Positions 39,064 to 47,822 of a DNA stretch of 48,316 bases are shown piece by piece. Under the pieces are notes generated by a model. That model ran no database searches. It was not told the origin of the DNA and saw only the letters and a list, made by a program, of their open reading frames with translations. The stretch covers positions 1 through 48,316 of the IMG/VR virus record IMGVR_UViG_3300024344_002083; one strand, given 5' to 3'. Both the position numbers and the translations under genes were made by a program. Each line of letters opens with the position of its first letter. Positions within the stretch are counted from its first letter, which is position 1. This stretch comes from a virus.

Positions 39064-40433
39064 TGATTAAATTAGTTGTTTTTGATTTAGACGGTGTTCT
39101 GGTAGAAGCAAGAGATATCCATTATGAAGCTTTGAACTTAGCTTTGGCTGAAGTAGGTGAGCAGTATATTATTGGACGAGCAGAACATTTATCATCTTAC
39201 GATGGCTTATCAACAACTAAAAAGCTTAAAAAACTAACTGTAGAAAAAGGTCTTCCTGAGCATTTTCATGATCAAATATGGGAAGGCAAACAAAAACACA
39301 CTCACGATGTCATCTCAAACACTGTAAATCCAGACTGGTCTATAATATCAGTTTTAAGAAGGCTGAAGCATGAGGGTTATACCGTTTATTGCGCCTCTAA
39401 TTCTATTAGATCTAGCGTAAAGCTTATGCTCTTAAAAGCACAATACATGGAATATATAGATGAGTATTTTTCTAATCAAGACGTTGAAAACCCAAAGCCT
39501 CATTCTGAAATCTATTTAAAGTGTATGGTAAAGGCTAAGGTCAATCCTGACGAATGTCTAATAGTTGAAGATTCTCATATAGGACGAAAAGCTGCGGTTA
39601 AATCTGGAGCGAATGTTTTAGGCGTGGCAGGATTACAAGACGTAAATGTTAAGAACGTGTTTTCTGCCATAGAAAGAGCAGATAGAAAAACTAAAGACGT
39701 AAATCCAAAATGGCAAGGTGGAAAGATGAAAGTTTTAATACCAATGGCTGGTGCTGGGTCAAGATTTGAGAAGGCTGGATACACATTTCCAAAGCCTTTA
39801 ATTGAGGTCAATGGAAAGCCAATGATACAACTAGTAGTTGAAAATTTAAACATTGATGCTGAGCATATTTTCATCGTGCAAAAAGAACACTATGAAAGGT
39901 ACAACCTTCAATATTTATTAAATTTAATATCACCAAATTGCAAAATAGTTCAGGTTGATGGAGTCACCGAAGGCGCAGCATGTACAACTCTATTGGCAAA
40001 AGAGTATATAAATAATGATGAACCTTTGCTAACAGCAAACTCAGACCAGTTTATTGATTGGAATAGCAACGAATTTCTTTATTCAATGCAGGCTGAAGGT
40101 GTTGATGGTGGAATATTGACTTTTGAGTCAATGCACCCAAAGTGGAGTTTTGCAAAACTAGACGATCAAGGTTTTGTTTCTGAAGTAGCCGAAAAGAAAC
40201 CAATCAGCAATAAAGCTACGGTTGGAGTCTACTATTGGGCAAAAGGAAGTGACTATGTTAAATATGCAGAACGAATGATTTGTCTTAACAAGAGGGTAAA
40301 CAACGAATTTTATGTTTGTCCAGTTTTCAACGAAGCTATTGAAGACAAGAAGAAAATAAAGACTTTTGATATAGAAAAAATGTGGGGTCTTGGCACTCCA
40401 GAAGACTTGGAGGTATTTTTAAATGACACTTAA
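39063..40433 (+). CDS. Fusion of HAD phosphatase and sugar nucleotidyltransferase
   Basis: Residues 1-210 are a HAD-superfamily phosphatase: FDLDGVL (nucleophile Asp8, Asp10), CASNS, ENPKPHSE, IVEDSHIG. Residues 222-456, from an internal Met, are an NTP transferase: KVLIPMAGAGSRF, PKPLIEVNGKPM, LTANSDQFI (metal Asp). The internal ATG at 39726 has GGTGGAAAG before it, so a separate nucleotidyltransferase might also be made. The pair would dephosphorylate or isomerise a sugar phosphate and then activate it, as in heptose or hexose pathways; the substrate is unknown. Confidence 0.88.
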   Translation: MIKLVVFDLDGVLVEARDIHYEALNLALAEVGEQYIIGRAEHLSSYDGLSTTKKLKKLTVEKGLPEHFHDQIWEGKQKHTHDVISNTVNPDWSIISVLRRLKHEGYTVYCASNSIRSSVKLMLLKAQYMEYIDEYFSNQDVENPKPHSEIYLKCMVKAKVNPDECLIVEDSHIGRKAAVKSGANVLGVAGLQDVNVKNVFSAIERADRKTKDVNPKWQGGKMKVLIPMAGAGSRFEKAGYTFPKPLIEVNGKPMIQLVVENLNIDAEHIFIVQKEHYERYNLQYLLNLISPNCKIVQVDGVTEGAACTTLLAKEYINNDEPLLTANSDQFIDWNSNEFLYSMQAEGVDGGILTFESMHPKWSFAKLDDQGFVSEVAEKKPISNKATVGVYYWAKGSDYVKYAERMICLNKRVNNEFYVCPVFNEAIEDKKKIKTFDIEKMWGLGTPEDLEVFLNDT

Positions 40434-41085
40434 AATTTTTATTGGTTGGGATAGTAGAGAAACAGACGCTTACCAAGTTTGTATTGATTCTCTACAAAAA
40501 CACTCATCTCAAAAACTTGACATTACACCAATAGTTAAAGATACGCTCATTGACACTGGCGAGTATTATAGACCACAACCAGAAGCTGGGTCTGTTGAGT
40601 TTACTTATACTAGATTCTTAACTCCATACTTAGCAGAGTTTAATGATTGGGCTTTGTTCATAGATTGTGACTTTTTGTTTACTAGGGATGTGGCTGAATT
40701 ATTTGCTATGGCAGATGATAAATACGCATTAATGTGCGCTAAGCATGATTATATTCCTAAAAATGCAGTAAAGATGGATGGTCAAAAACAAGTTTCCTAC
40801 CCAAGAAAAAATTGGTCTAGCTGTATATTGTGGAACTGTGGACATCCTGCAAATGCAATACTAAATCCAGATGTGGTTAGTAAGGAGTCTGGAGCGTTTT
40901 TACATAGATTTTATTGGCTACCAGATGAATTAATTGGAAGCATTCCTATTGAATGGAATTGGCTAGAAGGAGAATACGATAAGCCTGACGTTCCTCCTGC
41001 GGCAATTCACTTTACAAATGGAGGTCCTTGGTTTGATGAGTGGCAAGACGTAGACTATGCTGATTTGTGGAGAAGCTACTTATGA
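40423..41085 (+). CDS. GT8-like glycosyltransferase
   Basis: The 220 residues begin LKIFIGWDSRETDAYQVC and have the metal site LFIDCDFLFTRDV (DxD), then SSCILWNCGHPAN and a His near the end (AIHFTNGGPW), the layout of family-8-like enzymes that use UDP sugars. It overlaps the fusion gene by eleven bases and the next by four. No membrane segment. Confidence 0.8.
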   Translation: MTLKIFIGWDSRETDAYQVCIDSLQKHSSQKLDITPIVKDTLIDTGEYYRPQPEAGSVEFTYTRFLTPYLAEFNDWALFIDCDFLFTRDVAELFAMADDKYALMCAKHDYIPKNAVKMDGQKQVSYPRKNWSSCILWNCGHPANAILNPDVVSKESGAFLHRFYWLPDELIGSIPIEWNWLEGEYDKPDVPPAAIHFTNGGPWFDEWQDVDYADLWRSYL

Positions 41086-42017
41086 AAATTGCAATATGTA
41101 TGTCAGGCGCTTTAAGACAATTTGTCACATGCTACCCTAACCTACAAGAAAGTGTACTTAAAAGCTTAGACCAAAACGGAGTTGAATATGATTTCTTTTT
41201 AAGCACTTGGAAAGATGAATATGGCTATGAAAAAGTTAATTTTGAAGATGAAGAAACATTTGAACACGCCCTGAATTTGTACAAACCAAAAAAATATAAT
41301 CGTGAAGTTTACACTAAAGAAAATCAATATAGACTAGCTAAAGAATCAGGATTAAATAAGCATCAAAAAAAATATAAAAATCAAAGAGAAAACGGCTCCT
41401 ACAAAGAGCCGGTCACGGGAGGAAAGTACGCCAACAATCAGGTGGGACAGCTTTACAATATATACAAAGCAAATGAAATAAAAAAAGAATATGAACAAGA
41501 AAATGATTTTGTATATGACTACGTAATGAGGTATAGGTTTGATAACATAATAACAAACCACCCTGAGATTACTTTTTTTGATTTTTTAAAAACGATAGAG
41601 AAAAACCACTTATATTTTGCTAAAACTAGATGGTATTATCCGCGAAAAGATGATCGACAAGGCTTTAATGACAAAGAGGAGCGTAAAGAAGTAAAAAAAC
41701 TACAAATGTCACCTCCTTGTCCAGATGACAAATTCGCTATAGGACATTCTGAAGAAATGGATATATATTCTTCTATGTATCTTAATATGCCTAAAATAAC
41801 CGAAGTGGGTATAGAAAAATATGGAGTTTACCCTAGCGTTCATTACGCAGCTTACTTTACATGTAAAGAAAACAAATTCCAATTAACTCGATCTCCTTAT
41901 ATTATCAATGTTTACTATAAATGTGCAGATTTTTTAGCAGGAGTAGACAGGGATGAGATTTGGAAAGAAGGAAACAAAAGGTCGCTAACATACTTAAGAA
42001 AGAAGGGAAAGAAATGA
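41082..42017 (+). CDS. Glycosyltransferase-like protein of unknown family
   Basis: ATG 41082 is preferred to TTG 41067. The 311 residues start IAICMSGALRQFVTCYPNL, with FFLSTWKDEYG and later VMRYRFDNIITNHPEI, motifs of the glycan-locus proteins that open with SGxxRxF and have a YRFDN (RxD) site. It may be a GT-A-type transferase. The C-terminal part is basic. It overlaps the next gene by four bases. Confidence 0.6.
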   Translation: MKIAICMSGALRQFVTCYPNLQESVLKSLDQNGVEYDFFLSTWKDEYGYEKVNFEDEETFEHALNLYKPKKYNREVYTKENQYRLAKESGLNKHQKKYKNQRENGSYKEPVTGGKYANNQVGQLYNIYKANEIKKEYEQENDFVYDYVMRYRFDNIITNHPEITFFDFLKTIEKNHLYFAKTRWYYPRKDDRQGFNDKEERKEVKKLQMSPPCPDDKFAIGHSEEMDIYSSMYLNMPKITEVGIEKYGVYPSVHYAAYFTCKENKFQLTRSPYIINVYYKCADFLAGVDRDEIWKEGNKRSLTYLRKKGKK

Positions 42018-42757
42018 TTCTGTACGTAACGTCTTTTAATAAAAATCTCTATCAAGCTACTGGTAGAGGTATGATAGAGTCTTTCGTAAAATGGAAAACC
42101 GAAGGAGATCTACTCATAACATTTGAAGACGGTATAGACTCAGAGATACCAAAGCATAGAAAATTTTTATTTCATGATTTAGACAAAGATGAGTTTCTAA
42201 AAAACTGGTTAAAAGAAAATGAGGACATAATTCCTATAGCTTACGGTGGTAAATTTGTTGGAACTTTTGAAAACAAGTTTAATAGAAGGGCTGCTTGTTG
42301 GTTTAGAAAAATAGTCGCTGTTAAAGCTTCGTTAGACTTGGGTTACGACAAGGTAATATTTGTAGACAGCGATAGCGTCTTTAAGAAGAAAATAACCGAA
42401 GAATATGTTGATGAAGTTTTAGAAGGAAATTCCATGTTTTACCACTTAGGTAAACTTAGGGTCGAAAGAAACATGGGTATAGAGTCTGGTTTTATTGGAT
42501 GGGATCTAAAAAACGGTGGAAGAGAATATCTTGATATTGTAATTGAATCATTCAAAAGTGGGGACTTTAGAAAATATATAAGATGGGATGACGGATACGT
42601 ATTCAGAATGATAGTTGAAGAGAATCCACAAATCAAAACTAAAGATGTGACAGAAGGTTTGCAGCTTTTAGAAGTAGTTCCAAATGGCCCTTTTAGAAAC
42701 TTTGTTAGACACGATAAAGGTATACACGGAAGAGAGTTTGGTGAAATGATATGGTAA
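42014..42757 (+). CDS. GT-A type glycosyltransferase with DSDS motif
   Basis: Start at 42014 is chosen for the GAAGGGA ahead of ATG and to avoid overlapping 58 bases of the previous gene. The 247 residues have an N-terminal LYVTSFNKNLYQATG, the metal site KVIFVDSDSVFKKK (DxD), GFIGWDLKNGG and a histidine near the end (VRHDKGIHG). This agrees with a GT8- or GT-A-like transferase. The donor is unknown. Confidence 0.7.
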   Translation: MILYVTSFNKNLYQATGRGMIESFVKWKTEGDLLITFEDGIDSEIPKHRKFLFHDLDKDEFLKNWLKENEDIIPIAYGGKFVGTFENKFNRRAACWFRKIVAVKASLDLGYDKVIFVDSDSVFKKKITEEYVDEVLEGNSMFYHLGKLRVERNMGIESGFIGWDLKNGGREYLDIVIESFKSGDFRKYIRWDDGYVFRMIVEENPQIKTKDVTEGLQLLEVVPNGPFRNFVRHDKGIHGREFGEMIW

Positions 42758-43659
42758 AAGTGGCGGTTTGTTACACAAAAGACAATGAGTCTGGAAATGG
42801 TATTTGCGATGCTTTTGCAAAAGGTGTAGCTGCTAACGGAGACACTCCAGTACGAATTAAAAACTTAGTAGAGTTAGATTCAATGGAGGGGTGTGATGTG
42901 TCTTTTCAAGTTTGCGAACATCCAGATTTTGCATGGCTCAAAGCAGACGGCTTCAGAGCTTCGTGTCAAAAAAAATCGAAAGAATTAGGAATACCAAGAA
43001 TAGTTGCAGACGCTGGTTTTGTAAAACACGAAAGAGCAAATTATAAAAAGAAGTTTGGTATTGGAACTCATTACTCAGTAGGTCTAAACGGTGTGAAGAA
43101 CCACGCTGAATTTTTTAATCAAGACTCTCCGAGTAAACGGTGGGAAAAACTAAAAATAGAAATGAAACCTTGGCAAACGAATGACAAAGGCCACATATTA
43201 GTTTTAGGTCAAAACAACAAAGGTATAGGCACAACAAATATTAGAAAGATTAACCCAGATCCAGAAAAGTGGTTTAGGCACGAAGTTGAAAAATTGAAAT
43301 CGTTTGGAAAGCCCATTGTCTTTAGACCCCATCCTACAGAAAAACATCGTAGGTTTATAGACGATAAAAGTGGGATGGGCGTTAATATTAGCCAATATAG
43401 CAATCTTGAAAACGATCTCAAAGATTGTTTTGCCGTATTTTCTCCAACATCAAACGCTGCGGTGGATGCAATCATTAGAGGCATACCTGTTATTACCAAT
43501 GACTCTTTATCTATTGTGAGAGAGGTAGCTAGTCCAAGCATAGAAGATATAAGAAGACCAGACAGGACTCAATGGGCATACAATTTAGCTTATGCTCAAT
43601 GGAACATCAGTGAAATGAATATTGGTGTTTGCTGGAAGCATATAAAACAAAACCTATGA
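42751..43659 (+). CDS. GT-B-like transferase, capsule/KpsC-like
   Basis: The 302 residues show in the C-terminal half the pattern of capsule or CDP-glycerol-type transferases: GHILVLGQNNKGIG, KPIVFRPHPTEKHR, and FSPTSNAAVDAIIRGIPVI. The FRPHP and S-N-A-x-x-D-A-x-x-xG-xP motifs are the nucleotide-binding side. It resembles the following gene in layout. It starts in the previous gene's last seven bases. Confidence 0.65.
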   Translation: MVKVAVCYTKDNESGNGICDAFAKGVAANGDTPVRIKNLVELDSMEGCDVSFQVCEHPDFAWLKADGFRASCQKKSKELGIPRIVADAGFVKHERANYKKKFGIGTHYSVGLNGVKNHAEFFNQDSPSKRWEKLKIEMKPWQTNDKGHILVLGQNNKGIGTTNIRKINPDPEKWFRHEVEKLKSFGKPIVFRPHPTEKHRRFIDDKSGMGVNISQYSNLENDLKDCFAVFSPTSNAAVDAIIRGIPVITNDSLSIVREVASPSIEDIRRPDRTQWAYNLAYAQWNISEMNIGVCWKHIKQNL

Positions 43660-44537
43660 ATATCTTATATGCATACAGAAACAAACTAACTCCTCTGATA
43701 CACAAGGCGATAATTCAAGGGTTTTCTATACCACCATCGTCAGCAGTTGAAATAAGCCAAATAAAAAACTTGGATCTTTCAGTTTATGACTTTGTAATTA
43801 TTTTTGGAGTCATATCAAGAAAAGCAAAAGTAGCAGCTGAGAAGGCCGGTGTCAAAATTATTTTTATTGACAAAAGTCATATAAGACTTTCTCAGTTTAG
43901 ACATATAGACGAAGAAAGTTTTTTTAGAATCACAATAGATTCTTGGAACCCTTTCCGTCACTACAAAACTTTTGAAGACAGGCAAGATAGAGGAAAAACA
44001 ATAAGGACTTACAATGGAAATTTTCCTGACGAGATAAAGCCTTTCAATCAAGGCTCTAAAATTCTTTTTGCTGGAAGCTCTGAGAAGTATCACAAATACC
44101 ATAATCTCCCTCATCCAACTGAATATGCTAGATCAGTTATGAAAGAAGTAAAAAAATACACCGATATGGAAATTGTGTACAGACCCAAAAGAACTTGGAG
44201 AGGAAAAGAAAGGATATGCGGCTCTGAATGGGAAGGAGACAAAAGATTTTTTTCTCAAGTTTTAGAGAAGGTGCATCCTTATTGCGTAATTACACATGGA
44301 AGCAATTGCTGCATAGACTCATTGTATTCTGGGTATCCTACTTTGATTTTAGGTGATGCTGCAACAAAACCAATATCGTCAACAAAAATTGAAGACATAA
44401 ATAGTTTGTATCTAGCTACTAAAGAAGAAAAACATAAATTGTCAAATAGCATCGGATGTTTTAATTGGAAATTAAAAGAAATGTCTAGTGGTGAAATGCT
44501 TACTACTCTAAACCCAATACTGGAAAAGGAACTATAA
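43656..44537 (+). CDS. Second GT-B-like transferase, capsule-type
   Basis: The start ATG 43656 overlaps the previous stop (ATGA). The 293 residues have IIFIDKSHIRLSQF, KILFAGSSEKYHKY, MEIVYRPKRTWRG and ITHGSNCCIDSLYSGYPTLIL, a variation of the same C-terminal pattern as the previous gene, so the two may be diverged duplicates. The RPHP motif is RPKR here. It may act on the same donor or a different acceptor. Confidence 0.6.
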   Translation: MNILYAYRNKLTPLIHKAIIQGFSIPPSSAVEISQIKNLDLSVYDFVIIFGVISRKAKVAAEKAGVKIIFIDKSHIRLSQFRHIDEESFFRITIDSWNPFRHYKTFEDRQDRGKTIRTYNGNFPDEIKPFNQGSKILFAGSSEKYHKYHNLPHPTEYARSVMKEVKKYTDMEIVYRPKRTWRGKERICGSEWEGDKRFFSQVLEKVHPYCVITHGSNCCIDSLYSGYPTLILGDAATKPISSTKIEDINSLYLATKEEKHKLSNSIGCFNWKLKEMSSGEMLTTLNPILEKEL

Positions 44538-44538
44538 A

Positions 44539-45672
44539 GTGTCTAAATATCAATATCAGCCACATTGGGTTAAAGGTGAAATAGTAAAAGAGGGGTTAAG
44601 AGGCTCTGAGGATAGGTATAAGGAAATAAGCAAATTTTGCAACACTTACAACCGTCCATTTTCAGTACTAGACTTAGGTGCAAATTTTGGTTACTTTTCT
44701 CTTCGCCTTGCAGCAGAATTCGATTGTCATGTAACAATGATTGAGAAAGCAAAGGGCATAACGCCAGAGCTTCAAAACTTGTGTGTTAAAAACGAAGCTA
44801 ACAACGTAACACTTTTAAAGCACAACGCATCAATAGAAAGTTTAAAAGCTTTAAGTAAAGTTGAAAAATTTGACGTTATCTTAGCTATGAGTGTTATACA
44901 TTACTTTGAAGATGCCAATGAAGCCATTAAGATTTTAAGGAGTATGTGTGACCATTTATTAATTGAGCTTCCAGTCTCAGAAGATGCTGCACATCCAGAT
45001 GTGGTAAAAAAAATCATTGTGCCTGATGATGCAATTTTGTTATCTAGATTTCGTACTCATATAGATTCAGTTAGACCTTTTTATTTGATGAGTAGTCCAA
45101 GAACGGAGGACATCATAGAAGGTTGGAGCGGTAAATACCTTGGAGAATTCATGAAAAAAGAGTCCATCTTCAAGATGTATTCAAACTTCGATGAAAAATA
45201 TATAATCTACACTAACAGGTTAAAATCAAGAACTGAAGAAATTAAAAGCGTAAAGGATAAAGATGGTCATCCTGCATCAGTTAGGCTGGCTAAAATATTA
45301 AAGAATGAATTAAAAAATACTCGACAAGGGCCAACAAAATTTTCTTATCGAGATTTTATTCCCGGAATTAACCTTATGACTTATTTTAATATGGGTGGTC
45401 AATACCCAACAAAACAATCTATATTAGATGATGTGTCAGGTTATGACGAACCGCATGGAGATATAAGACCTTGGAATATTATACTCACAAATGATGGCGC
45501 AAAAATTTTTGATAAAAAGTCTCAAGAGTTTTTCAATATCACAAAAGAATTAGACGAGTATAATTTGCAAAAAACCATCGAGTGGATTGAAAACACCAAA
45601 ATACAAGATGATCCAATTAGACCAATTGATATACGCATCGAAAATCACTATACAACAGCGAGAAAAAAATGA
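44539..45672 (+). CDS. SAM-methyltransferase with a kinase-like C-terminal loop
   Basis: GTG 44539 is the start, with AGGA about nine bases upstream. Residues 45-130 of 377 are a class I methyltransferase: SVLDLGANFGYFSLRLA (SAM loop), MIEKAKG, FDVILAMSVIHYF. Residues 300-330 contain HGDIRPWNIILTNDGAKIFD, the catalytic loop and DFD-like motif of protein- or APH-type kinases (His306, Asp308, Asn313). I see no N-lobe with a glycine loop or Lys, so the kinase part may be truncated or a degenerate remnant. Confidence 0.65.
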   Translation: MSKYQYQPHWVKGEIVKEGLRGSEDRYKEISKFCNTYNRPFSVLDLGANFGYFSLRLAAEFDCHVTMIEKAKGITPELQNLCVKNEANNVTLLKHNASIESLKALSKVEKFDVILAMSVIHYFEDANEAIKILRSMCDHLLIELPVSEDAAHPDVVKKIIVPDDAILLSRFRTHIDSVRPFYLMSSPRTEDIIEGWSGKYLGEFMKKESIFKMYSNFDEKYIIYTNRLKSRTEEIKSVKDKDGHPASVRLAKILKNELKNTRQGPTKFSYRDFIPGINLMTYFNMGGQYPTKQSILDDVSGYDEPHGDIRPWNIILTNDGAKIFDKKSQEFFNITKELDEYNLQKTIEWIENTKIQDDPIRPIDIRIENHYTTARKK

Positions 45673-46034
45673 GCCATAAGACACTTACAGGAGCAATACA
45701 GGGAAAATTTTGGGGAACCACGCAATGTTTCTTTGAAAATTCTACAAGCGAAGTCCATTATATAGAAGCTAAAAAGGGTGGTTATTGCTCTAGACATCAT
45801 CACGAAAATAAATGGAATAGATTTATTGTGTTAGAAGGTGCTTTAAAGGTTATAATATATAAGCAGGATAGTGAGGATGAGACAATACTAACTGATGGCA
45901 TGTTCTCAGATGTACCTCCCGGAGTTGACCATAGGTTTGAAGCTTTAAAAAATACAAAAGCACTAGAAGTCTACTGGATTGATGGACTAGATCCTAATGA
46001 TATCGTTAGAAAAGATAGTGGCGGAACTAAATAA
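45669..46034 (+). CDS. Cupin-fold protein
   Basis: The 121 residues hold one cupin: GYCSRHHHENKWNRFIVLEGAL (metal His-x-His-His and Glu-like positions) and SDVPPGVDHRFEALK (second His). This is the pattern of the small sugar-phosphate isomerase or epimerase-related cupins near mannose-6-phosphate isomerase type II. It may isomerise or epimerise a sugar precursor. It overlaps the next gene by 38 bases. Confidence 0.75.
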   Translation: MSHKTLTGAIQGKFWGTTQCFFENSTSEVHYIEAKKGGYCSRHHHENKWNRFIVLEGALKVIIYKQDSEDETILTDGMFSDVPPGVDHRFEALKNTKALEVYWIDGLDPNDIVRKDSGGTK

Positions 46035-46701
46035 ACCCGCATTGATCGTAGGATCAGCTCCATCTGTTGAAATGGAAATTGATCTAAGCGATTTCTTTGT
46101 ATGCTCAACTGGCAAGGCTTTATACGCATTAGATAAAGCCCATGTAGTAGCATCGTTAGATTTAGTAAGAATAGTTCATAACATATCAAACTTCAAAAGA
46201 AGATGGGATAAGTATTTAATACCCAGCTTTATAACTAACAACGAGTGGTGTAGTAATAAAAGCGAGCTAAATGAAATTTTTTGCAGAGGCTATCATCAAT
46301 ACCTTTACAAGAAAGCTCCTCTCTATTCCAGAATGTTTTTTAATGAATTTGACTTTTTGAGTTGTACTAAACCTTCTTCCGAAGAAACCGCTGACTATCC
46401 CAATGTTTCATACGAAGACGCAGACGATATCATAGACTTTAAGAAGTTTAACTGCGAAAAGTTTGACAGGTGTGACGTAAAATACCCTTTAGATTTTCTA
46501 AAGATAGAAAACAAAACCAAATTAAAGAATATATCTAGCAGCCTACATATCTTAATAAACTGGCTTAATGACAGAGGCGTTAAAAAAGTATACACTCTTG
46601 GGGTGACTGAGACTCATGAAAGCTGGAAAAATACTAAAAGAATATTAACACTCTATCAAATGGAATATGAAAGGCTAGAAGATGATACTAATATCTCATA
46701 G
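45997..46701 (+). CDS. Rossmann-like sugar-locus protein, DUF115-like
   Basis: The 234 residues begin with a nucleotide-fold loop ALIVGSAPSVEMEIDLS, then VASLDLVRIVHNIS and late ILINWLNDRGVKKVYTLGVTET. The GSAPS loop recalls DUF115/MptE-like and some sialyltransferase-like proteins from surface-glycan loci. No catalytic set is clear. The ATG at 45997 overlaps the cupin end by 38 bases; a GTG at 46018 could be an alternative start. Confidence 0.5.
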   Translation: MISLEKIVAELNKPALIVGSAPSVEMEIDLSDFFVCSTGKALYALDKAHVVASLDLVRIVHNISNFKRRWDKYLIPSFITNNEWCSNKSELNEIFCRGYHQYLYKKAPLYSRMFFNEFDFLSCTKPSSEETADYPNVSYEDADDIIDFKKFNCEKFDRCDVKYPLDFLKIENKTKLKNISSSLHILINWLNDRGVKKVYTLGVTETHESWKNTKRILTLYQMEYERLEDDTNIS

Positions 46702-47155
46702 AGGAAACGTCTACGGTCCAAAACCTGAGTTAGAGAATAACCCAAGATATATTCAATCAGCTCTTGACGCAGGCTATCAAGTAGAAATAGATGTTTGGAA
46801 GCTAAAAGATTCTTGGCTTCTAGGACACGACGAGCCATACTACGAAACATACACAGACTTTTTAAAGAAAAAAGGTTTGCTCTTACACGCTAAAAACTTA
46901 GAAGCGTTAAAAGGCTTGCTTGAATTAGATGTTCATTGCTTCTGGCATCAAGAAGACCATTACACAATCACAAGTAGAGGTCTGATAATTAGTTATCCGG
47001 GATATGCTTCTGGCGCTGGTGTTATTTGCATGAAACCAGAACTGTTGTCAATGGATACAATTTCAGATTGTAACGCAATATGCTCAGATTATGTTGGTGT
47101 TTACAGGGACGTTACTCCTCCAGAAGAAAGAATAGATTTCAGTGCCACACGATGA
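46682..47155 (+). CDS. GDPD-like glycerophosphodiesterase domain protein
   Basis: The 157 residues are a short form of the GDPD barrel: LISHRGNVYGP (His6 and Arg), then GYQVEIDVWKLKDSW (metal Glu and Asp) and LLGHDEPYYE (second His). A typical GDPD is about 240 residues; this lacks the C-terminal third, so it may be partial or a compact version. In a glycan cluster it might work on glycerol-phosphate decorations. It overlaps the next gene by 14 bases. Confidence 0.65.
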   Translation: MILISHRGNVYGPKPELENNPRYIQSALDAGYQVEIDVWKLKDSWLLGHDEPYYETYTDFLKKKGLLLHAKNLEALKGLLELDVHCFWHQEDHYTITSRGLIISYPGYASGAGVICMKPELLSMDTISDCNAICSDYVGVYRDVTPPEERIDFSATR

Positions 47156-47822
47156 TGTCACATTAATAATACAAGGACCAGTTTCACACAACGGAAAATT
47201 GGGTAAGGGAATACTTAATATTCCAACATACAAAAAGTTCGTCGGTAAAATAATAATATCGACTTGGATTTTACCAGAAATAAAACCATCAAAAAGATTC
47301 CTAATAAACAATGATGTGACTTACTTGGAAGATAGCCCTTCAAAGTATGAGTCTTTTTTCAATTGGCACAACGTAAACTATCAAACAGTCACATCCTTAA
47401 ACGGTGTAAATAAAACAAAAACTGAGTATGTTATAAAAAGCAGGTCAGATGAGTATTATACTGATCTTTCCTCTTTTATTGAAAAAATGAAATTCTACGG
47501 TGAATGTTTGATCACTTCAGAACCTTTTTATAGAGAAGCGCGAACCCCAAGAAGTATATCAGACCATTTAATGGGAGGAAGAACCTCAAAAATAAAATCA
47601 ATGTTTACTGCGGTTTATGAAAAATGTAAAAACAATGAAGTGCAATTAATTAGTCCTACTTACGCTCCAGAGGATTTGTATAGAGATAATTTTGATGGAG
47701 CAAACGTAACAATAAAAATGAATCAACTTGGACAATTTTGGTCTAAAGTTGGAAATAACAGGATAACTAGGAAGCAATATGACGAAAATTTTAGTGACGG
47801 GCGGAGGCGGGTACGTAGGTAA
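47142..47822 (+). CDS. WavE-like glycan biosynthesis protein
   Basis: The only convenient start is GTG 47142. The 226 residues contain DDVTLIIQGPVSHNG, IIISTWILPEIKPSK and later YVIKSRSDEYYTDLSS, the pattern of the WavE lipopolysaccharide family (IQGP, STW and KxRxDE). These are considered glycosyltransferases of uncertain donor. The basic C-terminus, GRRRVRR, comes from the part overlapping the next gene by 44 bases and may be a by-product of it. Confidence 0.7.
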   Translation: MPHDDVTLIIQGPVSHNGKLGKGILNIPTYKKFVGKIIISTWILPEIKPSKRFLINNDVTYLEDSPSKYESFFNWHNVNYQTVTSLNGVNKTKTEYVIKSRSDEYYTDLSSFIEKMKFYGECLITSEPFYREARTPRSISDHLMGGRTSKIKSMFTAVYEKCKNNEVQLISPTYAPEDLYRDNFDGANVTIKMNQLGQFWSKVGNNRITRKQYDENFSDGRRRVRR

